64,000 nt of DNA. Source: Bin87 sp965220095. Its GTDB lineage: Bacteria; Chloroflexota; Dehalococcoidia; Lucifugimonadales; UBA3495. Below the pieces are notes generated by a model. It was not told where the DNA came from and did no database searches. It saw only the letters and a program-made list of their open reading frames with translations. The stretch spans positions 1,736,001-1,800,000 of the forward strand of contig OZ244805.1 of NCBI GenBank assembly GCA_965220095.1. The letters are read 5' to 3'. This document shows, piece by piece, positions 38,628 to 47,154 of this stretch (its first letter is position 1; each line of letters opens with the position of its first letter). The position numbers and the translations under genes were made by a program.

Positions 38628-40099
38628 TATTATAACGACGGTACAAGGAGGGATGTGCGGGGATGCGCGAAGGGCGGCGCGGCGCTGCTTATGAGAGCAC
38701 CTGTCCCGCTCATTGCGCTGTTGGACGCCCTCCAGCCATCGCAGCAGCTCCCCCACTCCGAACTGTTCCCGTGGCAGCATCTCTCGCACCACCCGGTACA
38801 CTTGCGGCCGGGTGATCCGGGGCATCTTTTTTCCCCAATCCTATCGTAAACTCAGCAGAACAGCGCCGTCCAGTAGGCACATGGCGATGTGGTGATGCCA
38901 GCCCGCCTCAGGTGCGGGTCTCGTACTCGTCCAACCCACGTCGCTCTGCTCCGTCTCGAACTCGGTTTCGATGTGCCACCGTAAGCCGCCCACGTATGCC
39001 AGGGTCTCCAGGGGAGTGTCCTCCGGAGCGTTGGACAGGTAGTAGCGGGGTTCGCTGCCGTCCAGATTCCGGCGGTAGATGGCCCAGTGGATTGGGCCGG
39101 GCTTCCGCCTGCTGGTTGGACACACCCGCTGGGCGCTGAACTCCTAAACCCTCAGCCCCTGGCTTCTCTGGGCCACCATCAGCTCCCGCCAAGCATCCTC
39201 CGGCAACTCATCGCTGCGCCCCGTCATGGTGCGCCGCTGCCCGCCCCACCAGCTTGGGTTTGCGGGGCGCGCCCCGACCCTGGTAGGCTGGATTGGTCCA
39301 CTCAGGCTCCGGCGGCCACACCAAGTAAAGCCGGCCGGAACGTCCAGGACGTATAGCATTCCCAGGGCCGCCAGCCCGTCCCGGAAGGATGACAACATCC
39401 CGAAGGCGTCGTCCCCGGCAACCCATCGGGCTTTCAGATGGCCCCGTTCCACGGCCCGCTGCAGCATCTCTAACGCCAACTCGGTCTTCGACCGGTAGCC
39501 CCGGCTCTCCTCCGGAACCCCTGCCGCCGCGCACCGGCCCTTGTCCGACGTCCAACTCTCCGGCAGATACAGCCGTTTGTCTACCAGACCCCGCCGCAGC
39601 GGGCTGACGCAGGCCAGAAACGTTGGCCGGGAACATTCCGGCCTGGCAGTTGGCCACCTTGCCCAGCCTGCCGCAGTACTGCCGGGCCACTCCTGCCGAC
39701 TTCCTGCCCTGCTTGGGAAAGTCGCTGCCGTCCAGCACCCACACCGCCTCCGGGTATCCCAGCCGAGGTCCCAAGTACTCTTGAAGACGTCCTATGACTG
39801 TGTCGTCATTCCGGGGGATTGATCGAGAAACCGTTGTATCGCCCTGGCTGACGACGGTACCGTCTCCGACAGATTCTCGGCGTTGCGCCGCTCCCCGGAC
39901 TGCACCAGCAGGGCCTGGAGATAATGACGGCTGTGGTCCCGCGTCTCCCGGCGCCCAAACAGCCGAGCAAAGTAAGCGTGAAAATCCTGAAAGGCCCCGT
40001 ACACCGGCTCGAAAGCCGCCGCATCCGCTTCCCTGCCTCACTTGCCCAAGCCTTGCTCAACTACCCGGTCATCCCATCATCCCAACCGTCGTTATAATT
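38628..40099 (-). mobile_element. IS701-like element, type beta, degraded copy
   Basis: About 1472 bp between TATTATAACGACGG on the left and AATTATAACGACGG (reverse complement) on the right. Flanks are TTAG and CTAG, both YTAR-like but not identical. The same element is intact at 59127-60585. Its right end is the boundary of the compositionally distinct block. Confidence 0.8.
38641..40060 (-). pseudogene. IS701-type beta transposase, multiply frameshifted
   Basis: Pieces in several frames match the intact copy: GRLQEYLGPRLGYPEAVWVL and DGSDFPKQGRKSAGVARQYC; VAGDDAFGMLSSFRDGLAAL; GPIHWAIYRRNLDGSEPRYY; and the separate C-terminal frame MPRITRPQVYRVVREMLP starting near 38825. At least four frame changes; not functional. 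Confidence 0.75.
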
Positions 40100-40103
40100 C
40101 TAG

Positions 40104-40394
40104 GTCCACGGTATAAGACTGATCACCGTCTCCAGACCACACGGCGACCTCATCGACGAGATCAAGTCGAGAGGACGCTGGCCCGGGCCCACCACCCGCT
40201 ACTGCACCGCGGACCGCAAACGCGGCCAGGTGTCGAAGGTCATCACTGCACTGCACCGTCAGCACGGAGGCCTCCTACGCCCCTACCTGGTCTTGAATTG
40301 CGTGGGCCTCAGAGCACAGGAATCGCCAGCCCGTGCCAGCAGACCACCCCTCAGAATCAACGAACGTCTCACCACCGAGACCTTAGCAGCAGCC
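40104..40394 (+). pseudogene. Phosphoadenosine phosphosulfate reductase-family fragment
   Basis: Open from the right end of the degraded IS. GDLIDEIKSRGRWPGPTTRY followed by CTADRKRGQVSKVI and LNCVGLRAQESPARAS are the hallmark central blocks of PAPS-reductase/DndC-related ATP-pyrophosphatases (xRGxWPSxxxRYCTSDLKRG and LNCMGMRAEESPAR). The N-terminal P-loop half is removed by the IS and similarity ends after INERL. The fragment already has the C-rich composition of the following block. Confidence 0.55.
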
Positions 40395-40599
40395 ACCGCC
40401 GGGTCCATTTTCGTGACCATCACCATCGCCGCCATAAACATCACCAAACCCGGGCATCAACCGAAGCCGCCAACGCGCTTACCATCCAACCTCTTGCCCC
40501 TAAACCAACCAACAAGACCTTGGAGAGCGGCATCCCCATATCCCCGAGCGCAACAGCACCACGACCCAGTTCCGCAAAACGCGCCGCTTACCTACACCC
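40395..40599. other. Gap with no supported gene
   Basis: About 200 bp between the reductase fragment and the potassium channel gene. The plus-strand frame stays open but is low-complexity and shows no domain. Confidence 0.4.
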
Positions 40600-41460
40600 T
40601 CAAGATCCCAACTCACCCCCGCAGTGAGGACACACCCTGGGCGAACCGGCGCCCTCGGCCTCCTCGGCCGCCTCGTTGGCTTCGACCATCGCCGCGCTCA
40701 GAATTCCGGCGGGCAGGGCAAACAGACCAATGCCCAGCACCGCGATCACCGCAGCCAGCAACCGGCCGATACCGGTAACGGGCACCGTGTCCCCGTAACC
40801 CACCGTCGTCAGCGTCACCGCGCTCCACCACATCGCGGCCGGAATACTGGAGAAAACCTCGGGCTGAGCCCGAGCCTCAGCGAAGTACATCAAGGCCGCC
40901 GCGAGGACCAGCACCACTAACAAACCCACCACCGCCGTCAGCAACTGGCCCGATTTGGAGCGTATCGCCATCCCCAAGCGCCGTCCTCCCGGCAGGTAAC
41001 GGGCCAACTTCGCGGACCGGGTCAACAGCCGGATGACCAGCAGGAAGGACAGGCTCAACCCTTCACCCCCCGTCAACAGGATCACCAACGCCGCCAACGA
41101 GGGCAACAGCACCGCGCCGTCGATCAATGCCGCCGGCGACACCATGAAGCGGACCCGACGCCGCCAGGAACGCCCCTCGCCAAATCCCTCCGCCGCCGCC
41201 CAGAACCGGACCGCGTACTCAAACACGAATACACCCACCGTGCAGTTCTCGGACAAACGGAACCAAAAGGAGTATCCTTCCCGCAGATCCGGCATCGTCC
41301 AGAGAATCAGGGACGCGCTATTGATGAGGATAATTCCCACCAGCAGCACCTCCAGCAAATACGTGTGCCGGTCACCCCGCTCTTCGAAGAGCCGGTAAGC
41401 CCGCAACCGCAGGGTCACCCGTGGACTCGCCGCCATAACACCGTCACGTGAAGCGCTCAT
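40600..41460 (-). CDS. Voltage-gated-type potassium channel with C-terminal zinc ribbon
   Basis: 286 residues from ATG 41460, chosen for the perfect AGGAGG site (complement at 41471-41476); the GTG at 41484 precedes that site. Six membrane helices, with the pore helix and selectivity filter AVTLTTVGYGDTVPVTG between the last two, as in KvAP/Kch-like channels. The S4-like helix has few charges, so voltage sensing is doubtful. The tail ends CPHCGGELGS, half of a zinc ribbon. Divergent from the PLP decarboxylase gene. K+ channels are known neighbours of PspA/DUF350 modules, which fits the genes downstream. Confidence 0.88.
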   Translation of the reverse strand: MSASRDGVMAASPRVTLRLRAYRLFEERGDRHTYLLEVLLVGIILINSASLILWTMPDLREGYSFWFRLSENCTVGVFVFEYAVRFWAAAEGFGEGRSWRRRVRFMVSPAALIDGAVLLPSLAALVILLTGGEGLSLSFLLVIRLLTRSAKLARYLPGGRRLGMAIRSKSGQLLTAVVGLLVVLVLAAALMYFAEARAQPEVFSSIPAAMWWSAVTLTTVGYGDTVPVTGIGRLLAAVIAVLGIGLFALPAGILSAAMVEANEAAEEAEGAGSPRVCPHCGGELGS

Positions 41461-41539
41461 ACCAAACTTGCCTCCTGTCGACACGGCCCCGTCCCATCCA
41501 AAACGTCAGCTTGATGCGCGAGCACCAAGGACCAGGACG

Positions 41540-42772
41540 ATGAGACATTTGCACGACCATTATGGAACAATGAACAGCAAGGACCCCACTCGCAAAGCAT
41601 CCGACTACGACCAGATTCGCGACCTGCCCGAACAAACCCCCGCCTTCGTCATCGACGAAGCCGCCCTCGCACGGGCCCTGCAGCGCGCCACCACCCTGAG
41701 TGCCGCAACCGGGTGCAAGATATTATTCGCCGTCAAGGCCTTCTCGTTCCAGGCCACCCTGGAACTTATGGCGCCACACCTGAACGGGTTCGCCGTCAGC
41801 TCCCCCTTTGAAGCCAGGCTCGCCCGCTCCGTCCTGGGAGACACCGGAACAATCCACCTCACCACCCCGGCCATCAGAGAACAGGATCGACCCCAGATCG
41901 CCAGGTGGTGCGATTACGTGGCGTTCAACTCCTGGAACCAGTGGCACGCCCACCGCACGGCAATCGGCCCCGACGTCCGGTGCGGACTGCGGGTAAACAC
42001 CGGCTTACCGTTCGTCGGAGATCACCGTTACGACCCCTGCCGCCCGGACTCCAGGCTGGGCGAACCCCTGCCCAACACCGCCCGCATCCTGGACGGCGAC
42101 GAGGGAGTGCAGGGCCTGCTCATCCATACCAACTGCGAATCAACCAACCCGAAAGAGCTGGAGATAAACGTCGGTGAACTCCACTCCCACCTGTCGCACC
42201 GCCTCCGCGACGGCAGCCTCCGCTGGATCAACCTGGGCGGCGGCTACCTGTTCCAGAGGGACGACGGCTGCGACGTGGACCTGGAACCACTACGCCGCGC
42301 CATCAACCGGCTGCGCGGCTACGGGTTGGAAGTCTTCATCGAACCGGGGAATGCCCTGATCCGCAACGCCGGATACATCGTGGCCACCGTCCTCGAGATC
42401 CAGGAAACAGCCCAACACTGCACCGCCATCCTGGACACCTCGGTCAACCACATGCCGGAGGTGTTCGAGTACCAGTTCGAACCCGACGTCGCCGGACACG
42501 ACGACGAGGCCCCCTGGGCATGCACGCTGGCCGGGGCCACCTGCCTGGCCGGAGACGTCTTCGGAGAATACCAGTTCCCGGCGCCCCTGTCGGTCGGGGA
42601 CCGGGTGGTGTTCCCGAACGCGGGCGCATACACCCTGGTCAAGGCCCACACCTTCAACGGGGTAAACCTGCCCACCATGTACCACCTGTCCGCCGACGGA
42701 CGGATGGAGCTGAAGCGACGTTACACATATAAGGACTACGCCCGGCGATGGGAGGAGACCCAGGAACCATGA
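41540..42772 (+). CDS. PLP-dependent decarboxylase, carboxynorspermidine/diaminopimelate decarboxylase type
   Basis: 410 residues from ATG 41540 (AAGGA 8 nt upstream; ATG 41570 is possible). Fold-III alanine-racemase-like barrel: PLP Lys66 in LFAVKAFSF, glycine loop INLGGGYLF, EPGNALIRNAGYIVATV and the signature CLAGDVFGEYQF typical of NspC (CANSDC). Such enzymes decarboxylate carboxynorspermidine or carboxyspermidine in polyamine synthesis. No carboxyspermidine dehydrogenase is present in the window, so the substrate is inferred. Its stop overlaps the next gene (ATGA), indicating coupled translation. Confidence 0.85.
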   Translation: MRHLHDHYGTMNSKDPTRKASDYDQIRDLPEQTPAFVIDEAALARALQRATTLSAATGCKILFAVKAFSFQATLELMAPHLNGFAVSSPFEARLARSVLGDTGTIHLTTPAIREQDRPQIARWCDYVAFNSWNQWHAHRTAIGPDVRCGLRVNTGLPFVGDHRYDPCRPDSRLGEPLPNTARILDGDEGVQGLLIHTNCESTNPKELEINVGELHSHLSHRLRDGSLRWINLGGGYLFQRDDGCDVDLEPLRRAINRLRGYGLEVFIEPGNALIRNAGYIVATVLEIQETAQHCTAILDTSVNHMPEVFEYQFEPDVAGHDDEAPWACTLAGATCLAGDVFGEYQFPAPLSVGDRVVFPNAGAYTLVKAHTFNGVNLPTMYHLSADGRMELKRRYTYKDYARRWEETQEP

Positions 42773-44097
42773 CCGCACTCCAGCTCTCGGAAAGGCACCT
42801 GGTCATCCCCCGTCCCCGACCGAGCCAAGACGCCATCCACCACCTGGAATCCGTCGTCGCCAGGCAGATAGAACCCGGCGACGTCCCAGTGCGCCTGGCG
42901 GTGAACCACCAGTCCCAACAGGACTACGCCTGCGAGGTCGGCATCCTGCGGGGACTCCAAGACCGGCCGGCGCCGGAATCCATCTTCCGGTTCGAGCCCA
43001 GAGGACTGGAAAACACCGACCAGTTCAACGCCGTCCTGCTGATACCCACCGGAATCGGAGCCGAAATAGGCGGGCATGCCGGCGACGCCATGCCCGTCGC
43101 CAAGCTGCTCGCGTCGGTCTGCGATACCCTGATCACCCACCCCAACGTGGTCAACGCCTCCGACCTGGTCCAGATTCCGGCAAACACCCTCTACGTCGAG
43201 GGCAGCGTCATATCCCGGCTCATGATGGGCAACGCCGGAATCCAAAGGACCCGCAACAACCGACTCCTGGTCATCGTCGGACCACACCACGACGACACTT
43301 TCATCAACGCCGCCATCAATTCCGTGAATGCCGCCCGGACCTCCTACGGCATGCCGAAACCCAGCATCGTCCGGATGCAGAACGGCCCCGTTATGCGCTC
43401 CAAATACGCGCCCTCGGGCCGCGCTACCGGCCGAATCACCGAACTGGAACCCTTGCTCCGCGTGCTGGACCGCTTCGCCGGCCAGTACGACGCCGTGGCC
43501 CTCACCTCCCAGATCGACGTGCCCCCGGAGTTCCACGCCCAGTACTTCGAGCTAAGGGGAGAGATGGTCAACCCATGGGGCGGCATCGAGGCCATGCTGA
43601 CCCATACCATCTCCGCCCTCTACAACGTCCCGTCCGCCCACTCCCCCATGTTCGAGAGCACCGAGATCGCTAACGCCGACCCCGGGATCATCGATCCCCG
43701 CATGGCCGCCGAAGCCGTCTCCCTGGCCATGGTTCAGTGCATCCTGCGGGGCCTCCAGGCCAGCCCGAAAATAGTCACCGAACCCCAGGCCAGGCAACAC
43801 CACAGCGTCCTCAACGCCGCCGACGTCTCGTGCCTCGTCATACCCGACGGCTGCATCGGACTCCCCACCCTGGCCGCCCTCCAGCAGGGCATACCAACCA
43901 TCGCAGTCCGGGAGAACCGGAACCTGATGGACAACGACCTGCGGCTCCTGCCCTGGGCCCCCGGACAACTCCACGTCGCAGATAACTACCTCGAAGCAAC
44001 CGGCATCATGGCCGCCATCCGCTCGGGAACCGACCCCAGCTCGGTCCGCAGACCCCTCTCACCAGCTCACGTCCGCCACGAAGCCAGCGCCGACTGA
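42769..44097 (+). CDS. DUF3326 family protein
   Basis: 442 residues from ATG 42769, overlapping the decarboxylase stop by 4 nt. VLLIPTGIGAEIGGHAGDAM, LITHPNVVNASD, LYVEGSVISRLMMG and the C-terminal SCLVIPDGCIGLPTLAALQQ and PTIAVREN match the uncharacterised DUF3326 family found in cyanobacteria and plastids. No membrane segments or signal peptide. The coupling suggests that it acts on the product or substrate of the decarboxylase, or in complex with it. Function unknown. Confidence 0.75.
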   Translation: MTALQLSERHLVIPRPRPSQDAIHHLESVVARQIEPGDVPVRLAVNHQSQQDYACEVGILRGLQDRPAPESIFRFEPRGLENTDQFNAVLLIPTGIGAEIGGHAGDAMPVAKLLASVCDTLITHPNVVNASDLVQIPANTLYVEGSVISRLMMGNAGIQRTRNNRLLVIVGPHHDDTFINAAINSVNAARTSYGMPKPSIVRMQNGPVMRSKYAPSGRATGRITELEPLLRVLDRFAGQYDAVALTSQIDVPPEFHAQYFELRGEMVNPWGGIEAMLTHTISALYNVPSAHSPMFESTEIANADPGIIDPRMAAEAVSLAMVQCILRGLQASPKIVTEPQARQHHSVLNAADVSCLVIPDGCIGLPTLAALQQGIPTIAVRENRNLMDNDLRLLPWAPGQLHVADNYLEATGIMAAIRSGTDPSSVRRPLSPAHVRHEASAD

Positions 44098-44132
44098 TCC
44101 ACGCGCAGTCTTCGCTGGGGCCGGGCCGGCCA

Positions 44133-44166
44133 CAAGACAGCCCGACCGACAGCGATCGGGCTCTTG
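44133..44166. terminator. Bidirectional hairpin between converging genes
   Basis: AGCCCGA at 44139-44145, a 10-nt loop, then TCGGGCT at 44156-44162. The stem can extend with CAAGA against CTTG across a one-base bulge. It lies between the DUF3326 gene (+) and the PspAA gene (-). Confidence 0.55.
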
Positions 44167-44200
44167 CAAGCACCCACGGCACACTGGAACAAACCAGACA

Positions 44201-44479
44201 CTACCCCGGTACCAATCCGTCGCCGATGAAGATGTGCTCCGCCTCCGCCAAGGTCAGGTCAAGGCCCGGCACTATAATGTCCGACTCGACCAGCTCATCC
44301 ACCGGCACCGCCTCGCCATGCTCCAGCACCAAGTCGTGCATCTGAACAAGCAGAGTACGGAACAGCCCTTCGTCCTCGACGGCCACCGCATCCACCATGC
44401 GATTGTCGATGGCGTTCAGGCCGTCGATGGCAGCGCCGGGCAGCGTGAATTGACCCTCACCCAATATCCGCACTATCAC
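44201..44479 (-). CDS. PspA-associated protein PspAA
   Basis: 92 residues. The start MIVRILGEGQFTL and the end ESDIIVPGLDLTLAEAEHIF and GDGLVPG are characteristic of PspAA, a small domain known to accompany PspA in actinobacteria, Chloroflexi and others. It begins 3 bp after the PspA stop, so the two are co-transcribed and probably form a complex at the membrane. Confidence 0.85.
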   Translation of the reverse strand: MIVRILGEGQFTLPGAAIDGLNAIDNRMVDAVAVEDEGLFRTLLVQMHDLVLEHGEAVPVDELVESDIIVPGLDLTLAEAEHIFIGDGLVPG

Positions 44480-44482
44480 GGG

Positions 44483-45208
44483 CTAAACCTCCTCCCGGGG
44501 ACTGGAACCGGACCCGGCGCTCCCGCCCTTCAGCGCGGCCAACTCCGACTCCACGCTCTGGGAGACCGAGATCTTTGACAGTTCCCGGTCGATGTCGTCC
44601 CTGGAACCGGTCATGTCGTCCAGAACCCCGGCCTCTACCAGTTCGTCGATAGCGCCGGCCTTCGCCCGCATCTGATCGGTCTTGTTCTCGGCCCGCTGAA
44701 TGGCCAGCGACATATCACCCATCTCCTCGGATATGCCACCCAATGCGGCCCCGATCCGGACCTGGGCCTCGGCTGCCGAGTACTGGGCCTTGATGATCTC
44801 CTTCCGGTTCCGGAAGGCATTGACCTTCGCCTGCAACCTGGCTTCCGAAGCAGTCAGCTTTTCCTGCTCCAGCTCCATGTTGGCCAGCTGCTCGTCGAGG
44901 CCCTCCAGCTCCAGCTCAGACTCATTCTTGCGCTGCAGGGCCAAACGCGCCAGGTCGTCACGCCCAGCGTCCACCGCCTGACGGGCCTGCCCTTCCAGAC
45001 GAGTTATGTTGCTCCGCACCCGGTCGGCCTGTTGCTGGATGCGCCGCCGGGCAGTCACCATCTCCACCACACCCCGCTTCACCTTCTGCAGCATCTCCAG
45101 CTGCTGCTCGTAGGAGTAATCCAGCGTCTCCCGCGGGTCCTCCGCCGAGTCCAGCAGCCGGTTCATCTTCGACTTCACAATCGTGGACATCCTAGAGATC
45201 ATTCCCAT
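44483..45208 (-). CDS. pspA: PspA/IM30 (Vipp1) family envelope-stress protein
   Basis: 241 residues, almost entirely coiled coil. The N-terminal helix MGMISRMSTIVKSKMNRLLD and AEDPRETLDYSYEQQLEMLQ is the membrane-binding amphipathic start of PspA/Vipp1. Later LALQRKNESELELEGLDEQL and AALGGISEEMGDMSLAIQRA follow the family. ESCRT-III-like proteins of this type assemble on stressed inner membrane. The gene sits between a small membrane protein gene and pspAA. Confidence 0.93.
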   Translation of the reverse strand: MGMISRMSTIVKSKMNRLLDSAEDPRETLDYSYEQQLEMLQKVKRGVVEMVTARRRIQQQADRVRSNITRLEGQARQAVDAGRDDLARLALQRKNESELELEGLDEQLANMELEQEKLTASEARLQAKVNAFRNRKEIIKAQYSAAEAQVRIGAALGGISEEMGDMSLAIQRAENKTDQMRAKAGAIDELVEAGVLDDMTGSRDDIDRELSKISVSQSVESELAALKGGSAGSGSSPREEV

Positions 45209-45266
45209 ATTCAGAATCCTCCTGAAACCAGTGCCAGGACGGAACGGCGGTCTGCGCCAGATCCCG

Positions 45267-45443
45267 TCAATACTCTCTCTTTCGCGACATAAAGGCCCGG
45301 ACGAATATCACCAGACCCACCACCACGCACAACACTCCCCCGATCCGGACCACGAAGTCCAAAATGCCAATCAGCATCATTATCCCCAATGCCAGGAGCA
45401 ACAACCCACCCAACACACCCCCGCCGGCGGTCAGCAATCGCAT
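45267..45443 (-). CDS. Small two-helix membrane protein upstream of PspA
   Basis: 58 residues from ATG 45443 (MRLLTAGGGVLGGLLLLALG). Two membrane helices separated by a short turn and a basic tail (FMSRKREY). Located 58 bp upstream of pspA on the same strand, so probably the membrane partner of PspA in the role PspB/PspC play elsewhere. No sequence family recognised. An in-frame ATG eight codons upstream exists. Confidence 0.6.
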   Translation of the reverse strand: MRLLTAGGGVLGGLLLLALGIMMLIGILDFVVRIGGVLCVVVGLVIFVRAFMSRKREY

Positions 45444-45498
45444 CCAATCACCTCCAAGAACGGACACCCCGTAAAGGGAAACGGCATCCGGACCAGAA

Positions 45499-45526
45499 TA
45501 TAATCATCATTGTCCCACATTGTGGG
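45499..45526 (+). promoter_or_regulatory. Consensus -10 box with an operator-like palindrome over the start site
   Basis: TATAAT at 45499-45504, then CCCACA-T-TGTGGG at 45514-45526, where transcription would begin. This lies in the 110-bp divergent gap between the psp operon (-) and the DUF4178 gene (+), so a repressor here could control one or both. No good -35 was found. TTGTCCC just before the palindrome recurs in a related palindrome at 49546. Confidence 0.45.
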
Positions 45527-45553
45527 TTAAATCCTACAACGGAAGGAGCCGCC

Positions 45554-46144
45554 GTGACAAGGAAACCAAGCCTCATCAATCGTATCCTGGGACGCCGCAG
45601 ACGACGCCCTGACAGCACGCCCGCCCACCGGACGGAACAGGACAACCTGTCGTCCGCCGGAGTCGGAGACGTGGTCACCCTCCCAGGCCAAGCCCCGGAC
45701 CACGACGACCCCTACCTGATTATAGAGCGCGTCCAACGCTATTCCGGCACCGGCGGCGAGTGGACCGAGATAGTAGCCGCCAACTCCCAACGCCGGGTCT
45801 GGATCGAATACACGGAAACACGAGACGGCCTATTCGTCACCACCGCCCACGACCGCCACCCCCTGAGCCTCGAAGCCATCGGCCTGACCGAAGGCGAACT
45901 CATCACCCTGGACGAAGAGCACTCCCTCAACAACGGGGTCATCATCCAAGGCAAGCGCTACTCCTACCGGAACAGCTTCGAAGCCCTCAGCCAGCCAGAT
46001 CGCGAGCAGGGATTCTACCTGTGGGACTTCATCGCCGACGACGGCACCCAGACCCTCGCCGTCACCAAGGCCGAAGGCATACCCTTTGAAGCATACTTCA
46101 GCGACGTGATCGACCCGGACGACGTGACCCTGTACCGGTCCTAA
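45554..46144 (+). CDS. DUF4178 family protein
   Basis: 196 residues from GTG 45554 with GGAAGGAG upstream; no ATG fits. A basic N-terminus (LINRILGRRRRRPDST) is followed by a beta-rich DUF4178 domain (LTEGELITLDEEHSLNNGVI, GKRYSYRNSFEALSQPDREQ, FYLWDFIADDG). DUF4178 proteins are frequent partners of PspA, DUF350 and spermidine synthase-like genes. It is divergent from the psp operon and followed by the DUF350 gene on the same strand (98-bp gap). Molecular role unknown. Confidence 0.75.
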   Translation: MTRKPSLINRILGRRRRRPDSTPAHRTEQDNLSSAGVGDVVTLPGQAPDHDDPYLIIERVQRYSGTGGEWTEIVAANSQRRVWIEYTETRDGLFVTTAHDRHPLSLEAIGLTEGELITLDEEHSLNNGVIIQGKRYSYRNSFEALSQPDREQGFYLWDFIADDGTQTLAVTKAEGIPFEAYFSDVIDPDDVTLYRS

Positions 46145-46242
46145 AACACCAACCATCCCACTGCATCACCCTCAGCTATCCTATACTAAAGATCCGAACA
46201 CGCCAGCCGGCGCCACTGGACAACCACACGGAGCAGACCAAA

Positions 46243-47130
46243 ATGGACACTCTGATTGACATCCTCATGTTCCTGCCGCGCGGACTGATCTACGTCGCCG
46301 TGGGGGTGGCGATACTGGTACTCACAACCCTCGCCCGCGAAATCGTCACCCGCCATAAGCTCGAAGAGGAGATCGTCACCAAGAAGAACACCGCCGTCGC
46401 CCTGCGCCTCACCGGCTACCTCCTGGGGGTGATCATCGTGTTCGTCGGAGCCGTGTACCAACCCCAGCAGTGGGACGCCAACCTCAATCCCGGCCTGGGC
46501 ATTGACCGGGCGTTCGGGATGCAGCTGCTGTGGACCTTCGCTTATGCCATGGCCGGCGTCGTCGCCCTCAATCTGGTACGCCCCATCACCGACTGGCTGG
46601 TGCTCTACAAGTTCCAGGTGGAGAAGGAGATTGTCGAAGACCAAAACGTGGGCGTCGCCGCCGCTGAATTCGGAATCAACGTCGCCGCCGGACTCGTCAT
46701 CGCCGGCGCCATCGCCGGCTACGGCAGCCCCCTCAACGCCCTCGCCTTCTTCGGCATCGGCCTCGCCGCCCTGATCCTGTTTGCCCTGTTCTACGAGTGG
46801 ACCACGCCCTTCAACATCCACGAGGAGATCGAATCCGACAACCCCGCCGTCGGCATCGCCCTGGGCGGCAACCTGGTCGCCATCGGACTCGTGATCTTCA
46901 AGGCCACCTTCGGAGACTTCTTCGGCTGGACGACGAGCCTCATCCAGTTCGGTGTCTTCGCCGTCGTTGGCTTCGTCATGCTCTACCTAATCAGACTCGC
47001 CGTCGACGCCCTCATACTTCCGAGAACCAAAACCTCCGAAGCGTTGGCAGCAGGCCGCAACACCGGAGTCGCCATCGTAGAGAGCACGGTAGTCATCAGC
47101 TCCGCCCTCATCCTGCTGGTCGCCATCTGA
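46243..47130 (+). CDS. DUF350 (YjfL-like) membrane protein, internal duplication
   Basis: 295 residues with about eight membrane helices. Two to three repeats of the DUF350 unit can be seen by the recurring KNTAVALRLTGYLLGVIIVF, QNVGVAAAEFGINVAAGLVI and NPAVGIALGGNLVAIGLVIF, each with a small-residue helix. DUF350 proteins (E. coli YjfL) accompany PspA-family and polyamine genes. A possible -10 (TATACT, 46182-46187) precedes it. It converges with the SecA-like operon, whose last gene ends 24 bp away. Confidence 0.85.
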   Translation: MDTLIDILMFLPRGLIYVAVGVAILVLTTLAREIVTRHKLEEEIVTKKNTAVALRLTGYLLGVIIVFVGAVYQPQQWDANLNPGLGIDRAFGMQLLWTFAYAMAGVVALNLVRPITDWLVLYKFQVEKEIVEDQNVGVAAAEFGINVAAGLVIAGAIAGYGSPLNALAFFGIGLAALILFALFYEWTTPFNIHEEIESDNPAVGIALGGNLVAIGLVIFKATFGDFFGWTTSLIQFGVFAVVGFVMLYLIRLAVDALILPRTKTSEALAAGRNTGVAIVESTVVISSALILLVAI

Positions 47131-47154
47131 GGGAGCAACCAAACCGGCCCACGC

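Noticed and set aside
40230..40778. Plus-strand frame continuing past the PAPS-reductase fragment into the channel gene
   Set aside because: After about 40394 it is Pro/Arg-rich low complexity and overlaps the conserved tail of the potassium channel on the other strand.
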